Shown piece by piece: positions 32,691-42,036 of a stretch of 54,452 nt of DNA (position 1 is its first letter; every line of letters begins with the position of its first letter). The translations under genes and the position numbers were made by a program. The stretch is from Candidatus Poribacteria bacterium (GTDB lineage Bacteria; Poribacteria; WGA-4E; PCPOR2b), in NCBI GenBank assembly GCA_022822005.1, contig JAJECO010000078.1, positions 1 through 54,452 on the forward strand. Direction: 5' to 3'. The notes under the pieces are model-generated. The model did not search any database. It was not told the origin of the DNA and saw only the letters and a program-made list of their open reading frames with translations.

Positions 32691-32809
32691 TATGGCAGAT
32701 TTTAGATCTACTTAGACACTCCCAATGCACAGCCAACCCCCTAAATCCCCCTTATCAGGGGGACTTGGGAAACTGCGCGAATGTCTACTTATTTTTCTAA
32801 TTCACCGTA
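32691..32809. repeat. Family B inverted-repeat element, copy 3
   Basis: A 119-bp copy with ends TATGGCAGAT and ATTCACCGTA and interior ACACTCCCAATGCACAGCC. The in-frame extension of the downstream gene through this element is therefore not coding. Confidence 0.7.
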
Positions 32810-32835
32810 AATTGCTACAGTGGAGGTTGTGGTCT

Positions 32836-34113
32836 GTGCAATTCGGTATATTCTACGAACATCAGATTCCGCGCCCATGGAACGATGGCGATGAATTGAA
32901 GCTGTTTCAAGACGCCCTCGATCAGGTCGAACTCGCAGATCGGCTCGGTTACGATTATGTGTGGGAGGTTGAACACCATTTCCTTGAGGAATACTCCCAC
33001 TCCTCTGCACCCGAAGTGTTCCTCGCCGCGTGCAGTCAGCGGACCAAGCAGATTCGGCTCGGTCACGGCATTGTGCTGATGCCGCCCGCATACAACCATC
33101 CCGCCCGGGTCGCCGAACGGATTGCGACGCTCGATCTCGTCTCAAATGGACGTGTGGAGTGGGGTACAGGCGAATCCGCCTCGCATATAGAGCTCGGCGG
33201 TTTCAGGGTTGAGCCTGAACAGAAACGTGAGATGTGGGAGGAGTGCACCCGCGAAGCCGCTAAGATGATGGTGCAAACACCTTACGCCGGTTTTGAGGGC
33301 AAGTATTTTTCGATGCCGTCCCGCAATGTTTTGCCAAAGCCGGTGCAGAAGCCGCACCCACCTATCTGGGTTGCCTGCCCCAGTCGGGATACCATGCGAT
33401 ACGCAGCGCGGAACGGCATGGGCGCTTTAACGTTCGCGTTCGTCCATCCAGATGATGCTAAGTTTTGGGTCGAGGAATATTACGAAATCGCCGAGAAGGA
33501 GTGCCAGCCGATCGGTCAAGCGGTGAATCTGAGTGTCGCAATGGTGAGTGGTTTTTCGTGCCATGAGGATGAAGAGACCGCCATCGAGCGAGGGCTTGAT
33601 GGGCTACGGTTTTTCACGCACGGGCTTTCACACTATTATGTCGGCGGGTCCCATGTCCCCGGTCATACGGACGTTTGGAAATCGTTTAGGGAAACTCCAG
33701 AGCCACCCCGTGAGGCGAGAGGCGGAATCGGTACGCCGGACCAACTCCGCGAACATCTGCTAAAATACGAGGCGATGGGGGTCGATCAGGTAGTCTTCAT
33801 TCAGCAGGCAGGTCGGAACCGTCACGAACATATCTGCGAAGCCCTTGAACTGCTCGCATCGCGTGTCATGCCCGAATTCAAAGAGCGTGACGAGTTACAC
33901 AGGAAGCAAAAACTTGAGAGAATCGCTCCTATCATTGAGGCCGCCGAGTCGCGTATCCCACCGCTCACAGAGCTCGACGAGATCCCCACCGTCACCGCTT
34001 ATCCCGCACTAAAGAAACAACTCGAAGGTGAGCCGCCTGAAGAGGCGGAGATGTCGGAAGATGGAAAGGCGTTTCTTCTCGCTATTGAGGGTGGGCAGCG
34101 CACGAAAAAGTAG
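32836..34113 (+). CDS. Luciferase-like (LLM class) flavin-dependent oxidoreductase
   Basis: A 425-residue bacterial-luciferase-fold monooxygenase using reduced FMN or F420. Hallmarks are the N-terminal QFGIFYEHQIP strand, YDYVWEVEHHFLEEYS, GHGIVLMPPAYNHPARVAERIATLDLVSNGRVEWGTG-type segments, and KPVQKPHPPIWVA. GTG 32836 gives the expected N-terminus and has GGAGG nine bases upstream; the reading frame open to 32725 crosses a family B repeat. The C-terminus (about 360-425) is a charged extension. It converges with the creatininase-like gene. The substrate is unknown. Confidence 0.9.
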   Translation: MQFGIFYEHQIPRPWNDGDELKLFQDALDQVELADRLGYDYVWEVEHHFLEEYSHSSAPEVFLAACSQRTKQIRLGHGIVLMPPAYNHPARVAERIATLDLVSNGRVEWGTGESASHIELGGFRVEPEQKREMWEECTREAAKMMVQTPYAGFEGKYFSMPSRNVLPKPVQKPHPPIWVACPSRDTMRYAARNGMGALTFAFVHPDDAKFWVEEYYEIAEKECQPIGQAVNLSVAMVSGFSCHEDEETAIERGLDGLRFFTHGLSHYYVGGSHVPGHTDVWKSFRETPEPPREARGGIGTPDQLREHLLKYEAMGVDQVVFIQQAGRNRHEHICEALELLASRVMPEFKERDELHRKQKLERIAPIIEAAESRIPPLTELDEIPTVTAYPALKKQLEGEPPEEAEMSEDGKAFLLAIEGGQRTKK

Positions 34114-34200
34114 GGGGAAGCATTTGCATCAGATTCATCCACCTTTGAGGGTGATGATACGAAGCGAACGGTTTCGCATCAGCGACACACAACTGCACTC

Positions 34201-34950
34201 CTACCCTCGTTCATCTAAGGAACTAATGACCTCCGACAGATGCGCAACCAGACGCGAAATACCTGTCTCTCCCCTCTCTTCAGAGGCTGTCCGCGCCTCC
34301 TCACCCATCTGCCCAAATGACGGATCATTTGGGTCAAAGCAGACGCCGGGATGGCGATTTTCGACCGGAGGAACTTCGCCCTTGGGCCAAACTGATGCAT
34401 CCCGACCCGAATGCAGAGCGCTCATATCGATGAACTCCGGGAACAAACAGAGCCCGTAAGAGGTCTCCTCCCGCGCTGCGTGATCGCCGTGGAGTTTCAC
34501 CGCTTCTCCGCAGATTGACATTTCCGTGCCCCAGAAAATAGAGGTGTTGGGATGTGCCTGTTGGATCGGTGGGATATGTTTGTCCAGTATCCCCTGCCAA
34601 GGGTAGTGTCCTGCGAGCAGAACGATAATCCGAAACCCGAATTTGATCAATTGTTTGGTGGTGTTGACCAGAATCGAAGCGGTCGCTTCCTCCGGCTGAT
34701 AGTGCGTCCAGAGGAAATCCCCGTGACCGCCATTTGCACCCCACCACATCGTCGGTAGGATGACTCCGCCCGTGTTTTCAGCAATCCGAATGCAGATGCG
34801 TTCCGCTTTAAGGCCATCATATCCGACAGGCAGATGCCATCCGTGATGCTCGATAAGACCCAGGGGCCAGAAAGCGATTGGGGTTGCTTCAATACAGTCC
34901 GCCAGTTCGTCGGGACGAAGTTCTTGATAGCGTCTCCATTTTGGCTGCAC
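34201..34950 (-). CDS. Creatininase-family amidohydrolase
   Basis: A 249-residue creatininase-family protein. The metal motif EHHGWHLPVGYD supplies Glu, His and Asp ligands, GGHGDF and LLAGHYPWQ correspond to later active-site segments, and a GTEMSI strand follows. Relatives include creatinine amidohydrolase and enzymes of riboflavin/F420 and mycofactocin pathways, so the substrate is open. I chose GTG 34950 because GGATAGGAGGAT lies just upstream of it, whereas ATG 34980 has no ribosome site. It follows the MBL-fold gene by 45 bp on the same strand. Confidence 0.88.
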   Translation of the reverse strand: MQPKWRRYQELRPDELADCIEATPIAFWPLGLIEHHGWHLPVGYDGLKAERICIRIAENTGGVILPTMWWGANGGHGDFLWTHYQPEEATASILVNTTKQLIKFGFRIIVLLAGHYPWQGILDKHIPPIQQAHPNTSIFWGTEMSICGEAVKLHGDHAAREETSYGLCLFPEFIDMSALHSGRDASVWPKGEVPPVENRHPGVCFDPNDPSFGQMGEEARTASEERGETGISRLVAHLSEVISSLDERG

Positions 34951-34995
34951 CGTTAATCCTCCTATCCTCGCTCGCGTCATGAGAATGTGGCGGTT

Positions 34996-35637
34996 TTACA
35001 AGTTCGTGTCGAGAAATCGCTGTAACGCCGCTTTCGCCTGATGCCTGATTGGAGTACCGTGTGCAAAACAGATAGCGTCGAAGGGATATGCCGTCAGCCC
35101 CATCAACGAATTTCGCGCTTTTTCACGATCCGAAATCGCTTCAAGTTGATTGGTAAAGATACCGATTTCGCCCTCAGGGACACCAATATCTGCCCGTCCG
35201 CCACACACCGCATCTCCCACGATGAGAAGTCCCTTCTCTTGCTCCACCAAAAATGCGGTCTCCTCTGTCCAACCAACGTGGGGAATATGAATCACTTGGA
35301 TAGCAGCCCACAACCGATCTCCACCCTCAAAAGTGCCGTCTATCGTCGTTTCCGCTTCCGACAATCCAAGCGCATTGAGATAAATTTCACAGCCCCATCG
35401 CTCTCGGAAAGTCTCCCCTGCCCTGAGATGCCAACTGCAAGTTAGGAGGATATGGGTTGGCGTACCAATCTCCTCAATCTGTCGGATCTCCGTATCGGTC
35501 AAAGGAAGTGGATCCACCAACGCCAAAACGTCTGCCCGATCTATACGAATCGCATAGCTGTTCCAATCGTAGGTTGCTTCAGATTTACCGTGGCGTTCAA
35601 TCCAGTAATAGACATCACCATACAGATGTCGGAGCAT
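34996..35637 (-). CDS. Metallo-beta-lactamase-fold protein lacking the HxHxDH motif
   Basis: A 213-residue MBL-fold protein: early strands with LALVDPLPLTD, the position of the metal motif at T66-CSWHLR, then GLLIVGDAV (conserved Asp) and FAHGTPI (conserved His). The HxHxDH zinc motif is replaced, leaving one histidine (H70), so canonical dinuclear hydrolysis is unlikely. It may be a binding protein or use a different metal site. It sits between hflX (33 bp away) and the creatininase-like gene, with the same orientation. Confidence 0.82.
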   Translation of the reverse strand: MLRHLYGDVYYWIERHGKSEATYDWNSYAIRIDRADVLALVDPLPLTDTEIRQIEEIGTPTHILLTCSWHLRAGETFRERWGCEIYLNALGLSEAETTIDGTFEGGDRLWAAIQVIHIPHVGWTEETAFLVEQEKGLLIVGDAVCGGRADIGVPEGEIGIFTNQLEAISDREKARNSLMGLTAYPFDAICFAHGTPIRHQAKAALQRFLDTNL

Positions 35638-35670
35638 CTTTTATACTATTCTATGAATTGATCTGGAGAT

Positions 35671-36996
35671 TTAATACGATAGCGTCGAATTTGTGGTGAG
35701 GCGTTCTAAAGCTTTCAAGTGACGTTGTGGGAGCTTCGCTTTGACCCGAATTGACTCACCCTGATAGTCCGTATCGAATACTTCACCGTGCTTATACAGA
35801 TAATCCAACGCCTTCCCGTCTTGATAGGAGAGCGCAAGCGACATGTCCATATCGTGAGTTGAGAAGCGTTCAGCGAGCAGGTCTTTTAGGGCTTCCAATC
35901 CCGCCCCGTTCTGCGCCGATATTGCGAGGCTATCGGGATATTTGCTCCGGAATAGTTGGGCATGCCCTTCCTCCTCCAGCAGATCTGTTTTGTTGAACAG
36001 CATAAGCGTTGGTCTTTCAAAGGCGCCCAACTCTTTAAGCACCTCATCGACAGCATCGATCTGGCTCTCCGCTTCCGGATGGGACACATCGACAACATGG
36101 AGCAGCAGGTCAGCCTCCGCAACCTCCTCCAACGTCGCCTTGAATGCAGCCACCAAGTGGTGCGGTAGCTTTTTGAGAAAACCGACCGTATCGCTCAATA
36201 GAACGTGTTTGTTATCCGGCAAATCGAGTAAGCGGGTGGTTGGATCTAACGTCGCAAACAGTTTATCTTCAGCCAGCCGATCTTCACTCGTCAAAGCGTT
36301 AAAAAGTGTTGATTTCCCTGCGTTGGTGTAGCCGACGAGTGAGACATTAATCATCTCCTGTCGCTGCTTGCGCTGCACACGCCGATGTTTCTCAACCTTT
36401 TGGAGCGCTTTTTTGACACGCGAGATTTGTGTGCGGACCAACCGTCGGTCAATCTGAAGTTGGGTCTCACCGGGTCCACGTACCGCGCCACCCGCCCGTC
36501 CGGCGGCCACCCCTGCTGTGCCGCCCGCGCCCGTACCGAGTCGAGAAAGGTGCGTCCACATTCGTGTCAAACGCGGCAACGCATATTGTAGCTGGGCGAG
36601 GTCAACCTGTAATTTGGCGGCGTTGGTCTGTGCACGTTGTGCGAAGATCTGTAGAATCAAGCTTGTCCGATCGACAACGACGCTATCAAGAACCTTTTCT
36701 AAGTTACGAGTTTGTGCCGGTGTGAGGTCGTTATCAAAAATTACTGCCTCCACCCTGAGTTCACTGACCAGCGCCTCCAACTCTTCCAGCTTTCCACGCC
36801 CGATGAAATAGGCGGGATCGGGCGTTTCTTTCGGCTGTATGATCTCGGCAAGCACCTCCATTCCCGCCGTCTCTGCAAGTCGTCTCAGTTCTTCCAGCGA
36901 GCTTTCCGCATCACTCTGCAATTCATCCTTCAACTTAACCTCAACCAAGAACGCTCGCGTTGGGGAAGTTGTCATGGTATCGTGTGTTTCGTGCAT
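35671..36996 (-). CDS. hflX: Ribosome-associated GTPase HflX
   Basis: A 441-residue HflX, a GTPase that binds 50S subunits and can split stalled or hibernating ribosomes. The N-terminal HflX domain (about 20-200) includes PDPAYFIGRGKLEEL, VDRTSLILQIFAQRA and a glycine-rich GRAGGAVRGPGETQLQIDRR. The G domain has the P-loop GYTNAGKST, switch DTVGFLKKLP and specificity motif NKTD. ATG 36996 follows AAAGGA; the TTG six codons upstream is less likely. It is the third gene of a minus-strand series. Confidence 0.96.
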   Translation of the reverse strand: MHETHDTMTTSPTRAFLVEVKLKDELQSDAESSLEELRRLAETAGMEVLAEIIQPKETPDPAYFIGRGKLEELEALVSELRVEAVIFDNDLTPAQTRNLEKVLDSVVVDRTSLILQIFAQRAQTNAAKLQVDLAQLQYALPRLTRMWTHLSRLGTGAGGTAGVAAGRAGGAVRGPGETQLQIDRRLVRTQISRVKKALQKVEKHRRVQRKQRQEMINVSLVGYTNAGKSTLFNALTSEDRLAEDKLFATLDPTTRLLDLPDNKHVLLSDTVGFLKKLPHHLVAAFKATLEEVAEADLLLHVVDVSHPEAESQIDAVDEVLKELGAFERPTLMLFNKTDLLEEEGHAQLFRSKYPDSLAISAQNGAGLEALKDLLAERFSTHDMDMSLALSYQDGKALDYLYKHGEVFDTDYQGESIRVKAKLPQRHLKALERLTTNSTLSY

Positions 36997-37165
36997 ATCG
37001 TTTCCTTTCCGCAATCAAATGTAATGCGTTAAATCCAGATGCCCGGTGTTTCTTCGAAATTCTTCTCATCAATTTATCGGGCCCGTGGAGAGGAAGTGCA
37101 TCGTAAAATTAGCAGAGGCGTAGCGTCAAAAAGGAGCACTGGGTAAAAGTTGGCTTGCCGCGGTT

Positions 37166-37753
37166 TCATCCTGCAAATTGAGCGGATTGGCTGAGAAAAG
37201 TCTGAAGCAGCGCCTCCGGTGTCAGATCAGAGGTGTCAATCTGGATCTTGTTCGGAATCAGAGACGCATCGAACTCCTGTTGGAAACGGTCCAGAAGTGT
37301 CGGAATATCCTCTTTCTTGATGAGGGAATACTCGTGAGGATCCGTCTCCATCCGCTTTTGAATCACTTGGGGACTGGCTGTCAAATGCACCAAGATTGCG
37401 TTTTGCGGCATCTCTTCCTCGTACTCGCGTATCTCACTCGCTACACCACCGGGATAGTAGTAGAGGGGACCATAAATCGCTTCCTCAATATGGAAACCAC
37501 CCAACAAGATATGGTCAAGACGGTGCAACAAGCGGATATGATAGACGAGTTGCATCCGTTGGAATCGCTCTTTGAGCGCGGGAGAGAGATGTACCATTGT
37601 CTCTCTATCTTCAGGGGCGAGATGTTGCCGGTCTGGGATGGTAAAGTGATCATCAAGGTGATGGTTGATATCTCGCTCATGTCCCCAGTCCATAATGCCC
37701 TCAATTAACGTCGTAACGCCGCTGTACTCACAGCCAACTACAATAACACGCAT
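37166..37753 (-). CDS. P-loop NTPase-like protein with altered Walker A
   Basis: A 195-residue protein with a nucleoside-kinase-like layout: VIVVGCEYSGVTTL at the N-terminus, a lid-like histidine-rich segment (about 28-45), and ILVHLTASPQVIQKRM, as in kinases where an arginine helix follows the fourth strand. The Walker A reads G7-CEYS-G12-V13-T-T, with valine where the catalytic lysine should be, so ordinary kinase activity is doubtful. ATG 37753 follows GGAGGAAAG. It lies between the TPR lipoprotein and hflX genes. Its function is unknown; a sulfotransferase-like or nucleotide-binding role is possible. Confidence 0.75.
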   Translation of the reverse strand: MRVIVVGCEYSGVTTLIEGIMDWGHERDINHHLDDHFTIPDRQHLAPEDRETMVHLSPALKERFQRMQLVYHIRLLHRLDHILLGGFHIEEAIYGPLYYYPGGVASEIREYEEEMPQNAILVHLTASPQVIQKRMETDPHEYSLIKKEDIPTLLDRFQQEFDASLIPNKIQIDTSDLTPEALLQTFLSQSAQFAG

Positions 37754-37960
37754 ACTTTCCTCCGATACCCCAAAGGGCTGATTCATTCACAAAGAAGTCG
37801 CTATAGACCCTTTTTGCATCCCCCACGTTTCCAAAAGAGCAATCCACGTAAAGCTTATTTAGGACGGGTCAACCTGTTTTTTCCACGCTTTACGTATTAC
37901 GCATTACTTTTTAGAACCGATCCGAGAACGCAGAGAAGTTAGTAGCAACTTATTGCCTAT

Positions 37961-38901
37961 TCATTCCAGTTCTCTCATACGGTCTTCTATCTCAGGTATA
38001 AGTTCCTGCAGGTCAGGGTTGGTACGAGCGAGATGGAGCGCCCGCCTGTACTGAGTTATAGCATCCCCATCATCCCCTCGTTCGGCGTAGATGATTCCCA
38101 AATTGTAGTATGCTTTTGCATCGCCCGGATTGACGTTTGCTGCCCTCTCGAACGCATCAACTGCTTCATCAAATCTGCCTTGCGCTTTGTAGGCATTTCC
38201 CAGATTGTTGTGCAGATTCGCTAAACTCGGGCTAATGCGGGTCGCTGCTTCAAAGTGGGTTATGGCTTCGTCGAATCGGTTCAGATTATAAAGAGAGATC
38301 CCCATATTATGATGCGATAGAGCGTCGTGAGGACTTATCGCGACAGCTTTTTTGTACGCATCCACCGCTTGGTCGAACTTGCGCTGTCCTTTGTAGCAGT
38401 TTCCGAGATAGTAGTAAGCGTATGCATTATCCGGATTGAGATGAATCGCCTCCTCAAAGGCGACAATAGCGTCCTCAAATTTCCCCTGTTCCATGTAGGA
38501 GCGTCCCAGATTGTGATGTGCTTGTACATTATCCGGAGAAATGCTGATCACCTCTTTAAGTTCTTCTATCGCAGCCGCATTGTTGTCCTTGATACGATAA
38601 ACGAGTCCTAAACTGTTACGTGCCTCCACAAAATCGGGTTGGATACCGATTGCGTTCTTGTACGCCATTTCCGCTTCATCAATCTGTCCCTGGCGATAAT
38701 AGGCGTTTCCCAAGTTATAATGTGCTTCTGCAAAGTCGGAATCAATCTCAATCGCTTTTTTGTATGCTAATATCGCTTCATTAAATTTACCTTCTTCTTG
38801 ATATGCATTTCCCCGATTATAATGCGCTGCCACTTCTTCATCATGACAGGAAATGAGAAAAACAGTTGCCCCAATCAGGCAAATTGCAAGGATGTATTTC
38901 A
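37961..38901 (-). CDS. TPR-repeat lipoprotein
   Basis: A 313-residue lipoprotein with signal and lipobox (VFLISC, Cys about 19) followed by eight consecutive 34-residue TPR units covering nearly the whole chain, with typical motifs such as AHYNLGNAYYRQGQIDEAEMA. TPR superhelices bind partner proteins, here on the periplasmic side. ATG 38901 is chosen over TTG 38908 because AGGAG is seven bases before it. A good promoter lies upstream (39045-39073). Confidence 0.92.
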
Positions 38902-39044
38902 TTCTCAATTCTCCTCATATCCCAAAGTTTTGAACGGGTTGGCACCCGTCAACAAATCGTAAAACTAACTCCGTGATGCCCTAACTGAAACTTCCCCCCG
39001 GTCAATCCGATTTTCGTCTTGATTTTTCTCCGGTTTTGCGGTAA

Positions 39045-39073
39045 AGTGTAGCATCGTTAGTGTGCCATGTCAA
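39045..39073 (-). promoter_or_regulatory. Sigma70-like promoter for TPR lipoprotein gene
   Basis: On the minus strand, TTGACA (39068-39073) and TACACT (39045-39050) are separated by 17 bases. The predicted 5' leader of about 135 bases holds no obvious structure. Confidence 0.6.
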
Positions 39074-39174
39074 TAGAGAAAGACTCCCGGTTTCTGTTGG
39101 ATTGCTGATCCCAACGGAGTCGGTAACCCGCACGAAGTTTCAGGCTTATCCTTGACTCACAATCGAAAGAACAG

Positions 39175-40929
39175 ATGATGAACAGCACAACGAACTCGCT
39201 TGATCCCATTACATCAGAACTGATTAAAAATGCGCTTGACGCGTTGGTAGATGAGATGGCACTGACGTTGGTACGCACGGCATATTCATCCAATCTGAAG
39301 AACGCGATGGATCTGTCTGCAGCGGTGTGTGATGCAGAGGGACAACTGATCGCACAAGGCTTGACATTGCCGCTGCATCTCGGCTCTGTGCCTGAATTTA
39401 TGCGGGCGGTCATTGCTAAGTTTGGGGGGCAGATGCGTGACGGCGACATATACATCACCAACGACCCTTACGAGGGCGGCTCACATCTGCCTGATATGTA
39501 TCTGTGCAAACCCATCTTTCTCGACGATCCGTCTCCTATCGCTTTCGTTGTTTGCATCGCGCATCACACCGACATCGGGGGCAAAACGCCGGGCGGAAAC
39601 GGCTGTGATGCAACAGAACTTTACCAGGAAGGCTTGTGTATCCCACTGCTTAAGCTTTACAACGAGGGCGAGGCGAATCAAACAGTCTTTGACTTCATCG
39701 CCCGCAATGTACGCATTCCACGTCAGGTTCTTGGCGATTTACGGGCGGAATTGGCGTGTCTGCATGTCGGTCAAGAGGGTGTGCGGGGGCTATTTGAGAA
39801 ATATGGCGCTGCGCAACTCTCAGCCTATTTCGCAGAGTTGCTCAGCTATGCAGAGCGAACCGCAAAAGCAGAGATTGCTGCGCTACCTGATGGCACTTAT
39901 TCGTTTACGGACTACTTGGACGACGACGGTATTGATCCTGACCCAATTCCGATTGCGGTTACCATTACCATTAACGGAGACCACATGACCGTTGACTTCA
40001 CAGGCTCATCGCCACAGGTCAGAGGTGGTATCAACTGTCCGCTCTCATTTACGCAATCGACCGCCTATGCCTGTGTGCGCTGCTTGATGGGAGCAGATGT
40101 TCCGAACAATGCCGGTTACTTCCGCCCAATTATAGTCATAGCACCAGAGGGCACGATCGTTAATCCGTTAGCACCGGGTCCCGTCGCTGCACGCGGTTTG
40201 ACCGGTTTTCGCATCGCCAATGTTGTCTTCGGCGCACTCGCCCAAGCAGCACCCGACCGAGTACCAGCCTGTGAGATCGGAGGCGATACCGGTGTCAGCA
40301 TCGGCGGCTACGAACGCGTCGTGCAGGATGGAAAAACGGAACTGCACGGGTTTGTGTTTCTTGAGTTTCTCTACGGCTCATGGGGAGGACGTTTCAATCA
40401 AGATGGGATTGACGGTGTGGCGAGCAGCGTGGTCAACTTTTCCAACAATCCTGCCGAAGTGTTGGAAGCCGAGCTGCCACTTCGGATTGAGAGCTACAGC
40501 TATCTTCCCGATACAGGCGGCGCGGGGATTTACCGAGGGGGGCTAAGTCTGGTCAGAGACTTTTGTCTACTGGCTGAAGAAGCGACGCTACAGATTCGCG
40601 CGGACCGCACAAAATATCAACCCTACGGTCTGCAAGGAGGAGGCGCAGGTGCTCCGTCACAAAATATCTTGAATCCTGAAGGCGAGGCTTCCGAACTGCC
40701 TCCCAAACCTACGTTGACTATCCAGCGCGGTGATGTTTTCCGTCACATCGCGGCAGGGGCAGGCGGATGGGGCAACCCTTTAGAGCGCGATTCGCAAGCG
40801 GTGCTGACAGATGTTCTCGAAGAAAAAGTTACGCTCGCACATGCACGTGATACCTACGGCGTGGTCATCAACCCGCAGACGTGGGAGGTAGATGAAGCTG
40901 CTACACAGCAATTGCGAGCAGCGGAGTAA
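39175..40929 (+). CDS. Hydantoinase B/oxoprolinase family protein
   Basis: A 584-residue HyuB-type subunit. Diagnostic segments are DPITSELIKNALDALVDEM, NDPYEGGSHLPDMYL, HHTDIGGKTPGG and the C-terminal IRADRTKYQPYGLQGG. HyuB normally works with HyuA in ATP-dependent opening of hydantoins, oxoproline or in acetone-carboxylase-like reactions. No hyuA is in the window, so either the partner is elsewhere or this subunit acts alone. The ATG at 39175 (or 39178) follows GAAAGAA. The next gene starts 39 bp later and may be co-transcribed. Confidence 0.93.
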   Translation: MMNSTTNSLDPITSELIKNALDALVDEMALTLVRTAYSSNLKNAMDLSAAVCDAEGQLIAQGLTLPLHLGSVPEFMRAVIAKFGGQMRDGDIYITNDPYEGGSHLPDMYLCKPIFLDDPSPIAFVVCIAHHTDIGGKTPGGNGCDATELYQEGLCIPLLKLYNEGEANQTVFDFIARNVRIPRQVLGDLRAELACLHVGQEGVRGLFEKYGAAQLSAYFAELLSYAERTAKAEIAALPDGTYSFTDYLDDDGIDPDPIPIAVTITINGDHMTVDFTGSSPQVRGGINCPLSFTQSTAYACVRCLMGADVPNNAGYFRPIIVIAPEGTIVNPLAPGPVAARGLTGFRIANVVFGALAQAAPDRVPACEIGGDTGVSIGGYERVVQDGKTELHGFVFLEFLYGSWGGRFNQDGIDGVASSVVNFSNNPAEVLEAELPLRIESYSYLPDTGGAGIYRGGLSLVRDFCLLAEEATLQIRADRTKYQPYGLQGGGAGAPSQNILNPEGEASELPPKPTLTIQRGDVFRHIAAGAGGWGNPLERDSQAVLTDVLEEKVTLAHARDTYGVVINPQTWEVDEAATQQLRAAE

Positions 40930-40968
40930 TTTTACAACCATAAGATTGTTCTATGAAAGGAGTCCGTA

Positions 40969-42024
40969 ATGGCAAAGCAATATCGTGCCTGTTTAGTTGG
41001 ATGCGGTCGAATGGGTGCCACAATTGACGATGAAATGGAAGGACGCCCGGAACGTTTTCTCTGGATCCCCTACTCCCACGCAGCTGCAGCTGTGGCGTGT
41101 GATCGCACGGATCTGGTGGCGGTATCAGACGTAATCGCCGAGAAGGGGGAAGCCGCTCGCCAACGCTATGGAGCGCAACACGCGTACACCGACTACCGCG
41201 AAATGATTGAAAAGGAACAACCGGACATCGTTTGTGTTGCTACCCGCCCGCCGCAACGTGCCGAGGTTGCAATCTTTGCCGCTGAAAATGGTGTGAAAGG
41301 TATCTACGCCGAAAAGCCGCTCTGCTGCTCGATGGAGGAAGCCGACGCGATGGTAGATGCCGTTGAAAGGAATGGCACCAAATTCAACTATGGGACGCAA
41401 CGGCGCTTCATGCCGTTTTATCGTAAGATGCGTGAACTGATCGACGCAGGCGAAATCGGTGATGTCCAGTGCGTTATCGCCCAATATGGCGCCACCTCTG
41501 CGTTGTGGGGGCTGACCCACGCCGCCGATATGCTGCTATATCTCGCAGGCGATGTGGAGATTGATTTCGTCCAAGGTTCGATTATTTGCGATCCGGAAGA
41601 TTGGGACGGAAATCGTCTCAATACCGATCCCGCCATCGCAGGCGGCTATGTCCGTTTCTCCAACGGGGTCCACGGTTACAATACAGCGGGCACCGGTCCT
41701 GAGTTTGAGGTGTGCGGCACAAAGGGCAAAATGCGCACCATTAATAACGGCATGGTCTGTCAATTTCGTAAAGCATCGGATACCTCTCGCCTCTTAGAGG
41801 AGATGCCCTTTCCGGAAGTCCCCCGCGAAAGCGGCACCGAGATGGGCATTAAGAACCTCGCAGAAGCGTTAGATACTGGAGAGGAGACACAGGGACCGAT
41901 TCAACTCGCACGTCGTAGCCAAGAGATGCTGATGGGGATGATCGAGTCTGACCGTCTCGGCGGGATGCGTGTGCCGTTACCGATGACCAACCGTGGACTC
42001 TATGTGGGTCGCCCGGACTGGTAG
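40969..42024 (+). CDS. Gfo/Idh/MocA family oxidoreductase
   Basis: A 351-residue NAD(P)-dependent oxidoreductase. The Rossmann motif is CLVGCGRMGA and the catalytic-lysine motif YAEKPLCCS is intact. The C-terminal half is the family alpha/beta domain with an N-Y-G-T-Q-R-R-F loop. AAAGGAG precedes the ATG. It is 12 bp from the PhyH gene downstream, so the two are almost certainly one operon, acting on a common substrate, perhaps a sugar or cyclitol. Confidence 0.92.
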   Translation: MAKQYRACLVGCGRMGATIDDEMEGRPERFLWIPYSHAAAAVACDRTDLVAVSDVIAEKGEAARQRYGAQHAYTDYREMIEKEQPDIVCVATRPPQRAEVAIFAAENGVKGIYAEKPLCCSMEEADAMVDAVERNGTKFNYGTQRRFMPFYRKMRELIDAGEIGDVQCVIAQYGATSALWGLTHAADMLLYLAGDVEIDFVQGSIICDPEDWDGNRLNTDPAIAGGYVRFSNGVHGYNTAGTGPEFEVCGTKGKMRTINNGMVCQFRKASDTSRLLEEMPFPEVPRESGTEMGIKNLAEALDTGEETQGPIQLARRSQEMLMGMIESDRLGGMRVPLPMTNRGLYVGRPDW

Positions 42025-42036
42025 GAGGCAACTGCC

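Noticed and set aside
32725-32835. N-terminal extension of the luciferase-like gene to 32725
   Set aside because: The extra 37 codons translate a family B repeat, and the family N-terminus begins at GTG 32836 behind GGAGG.
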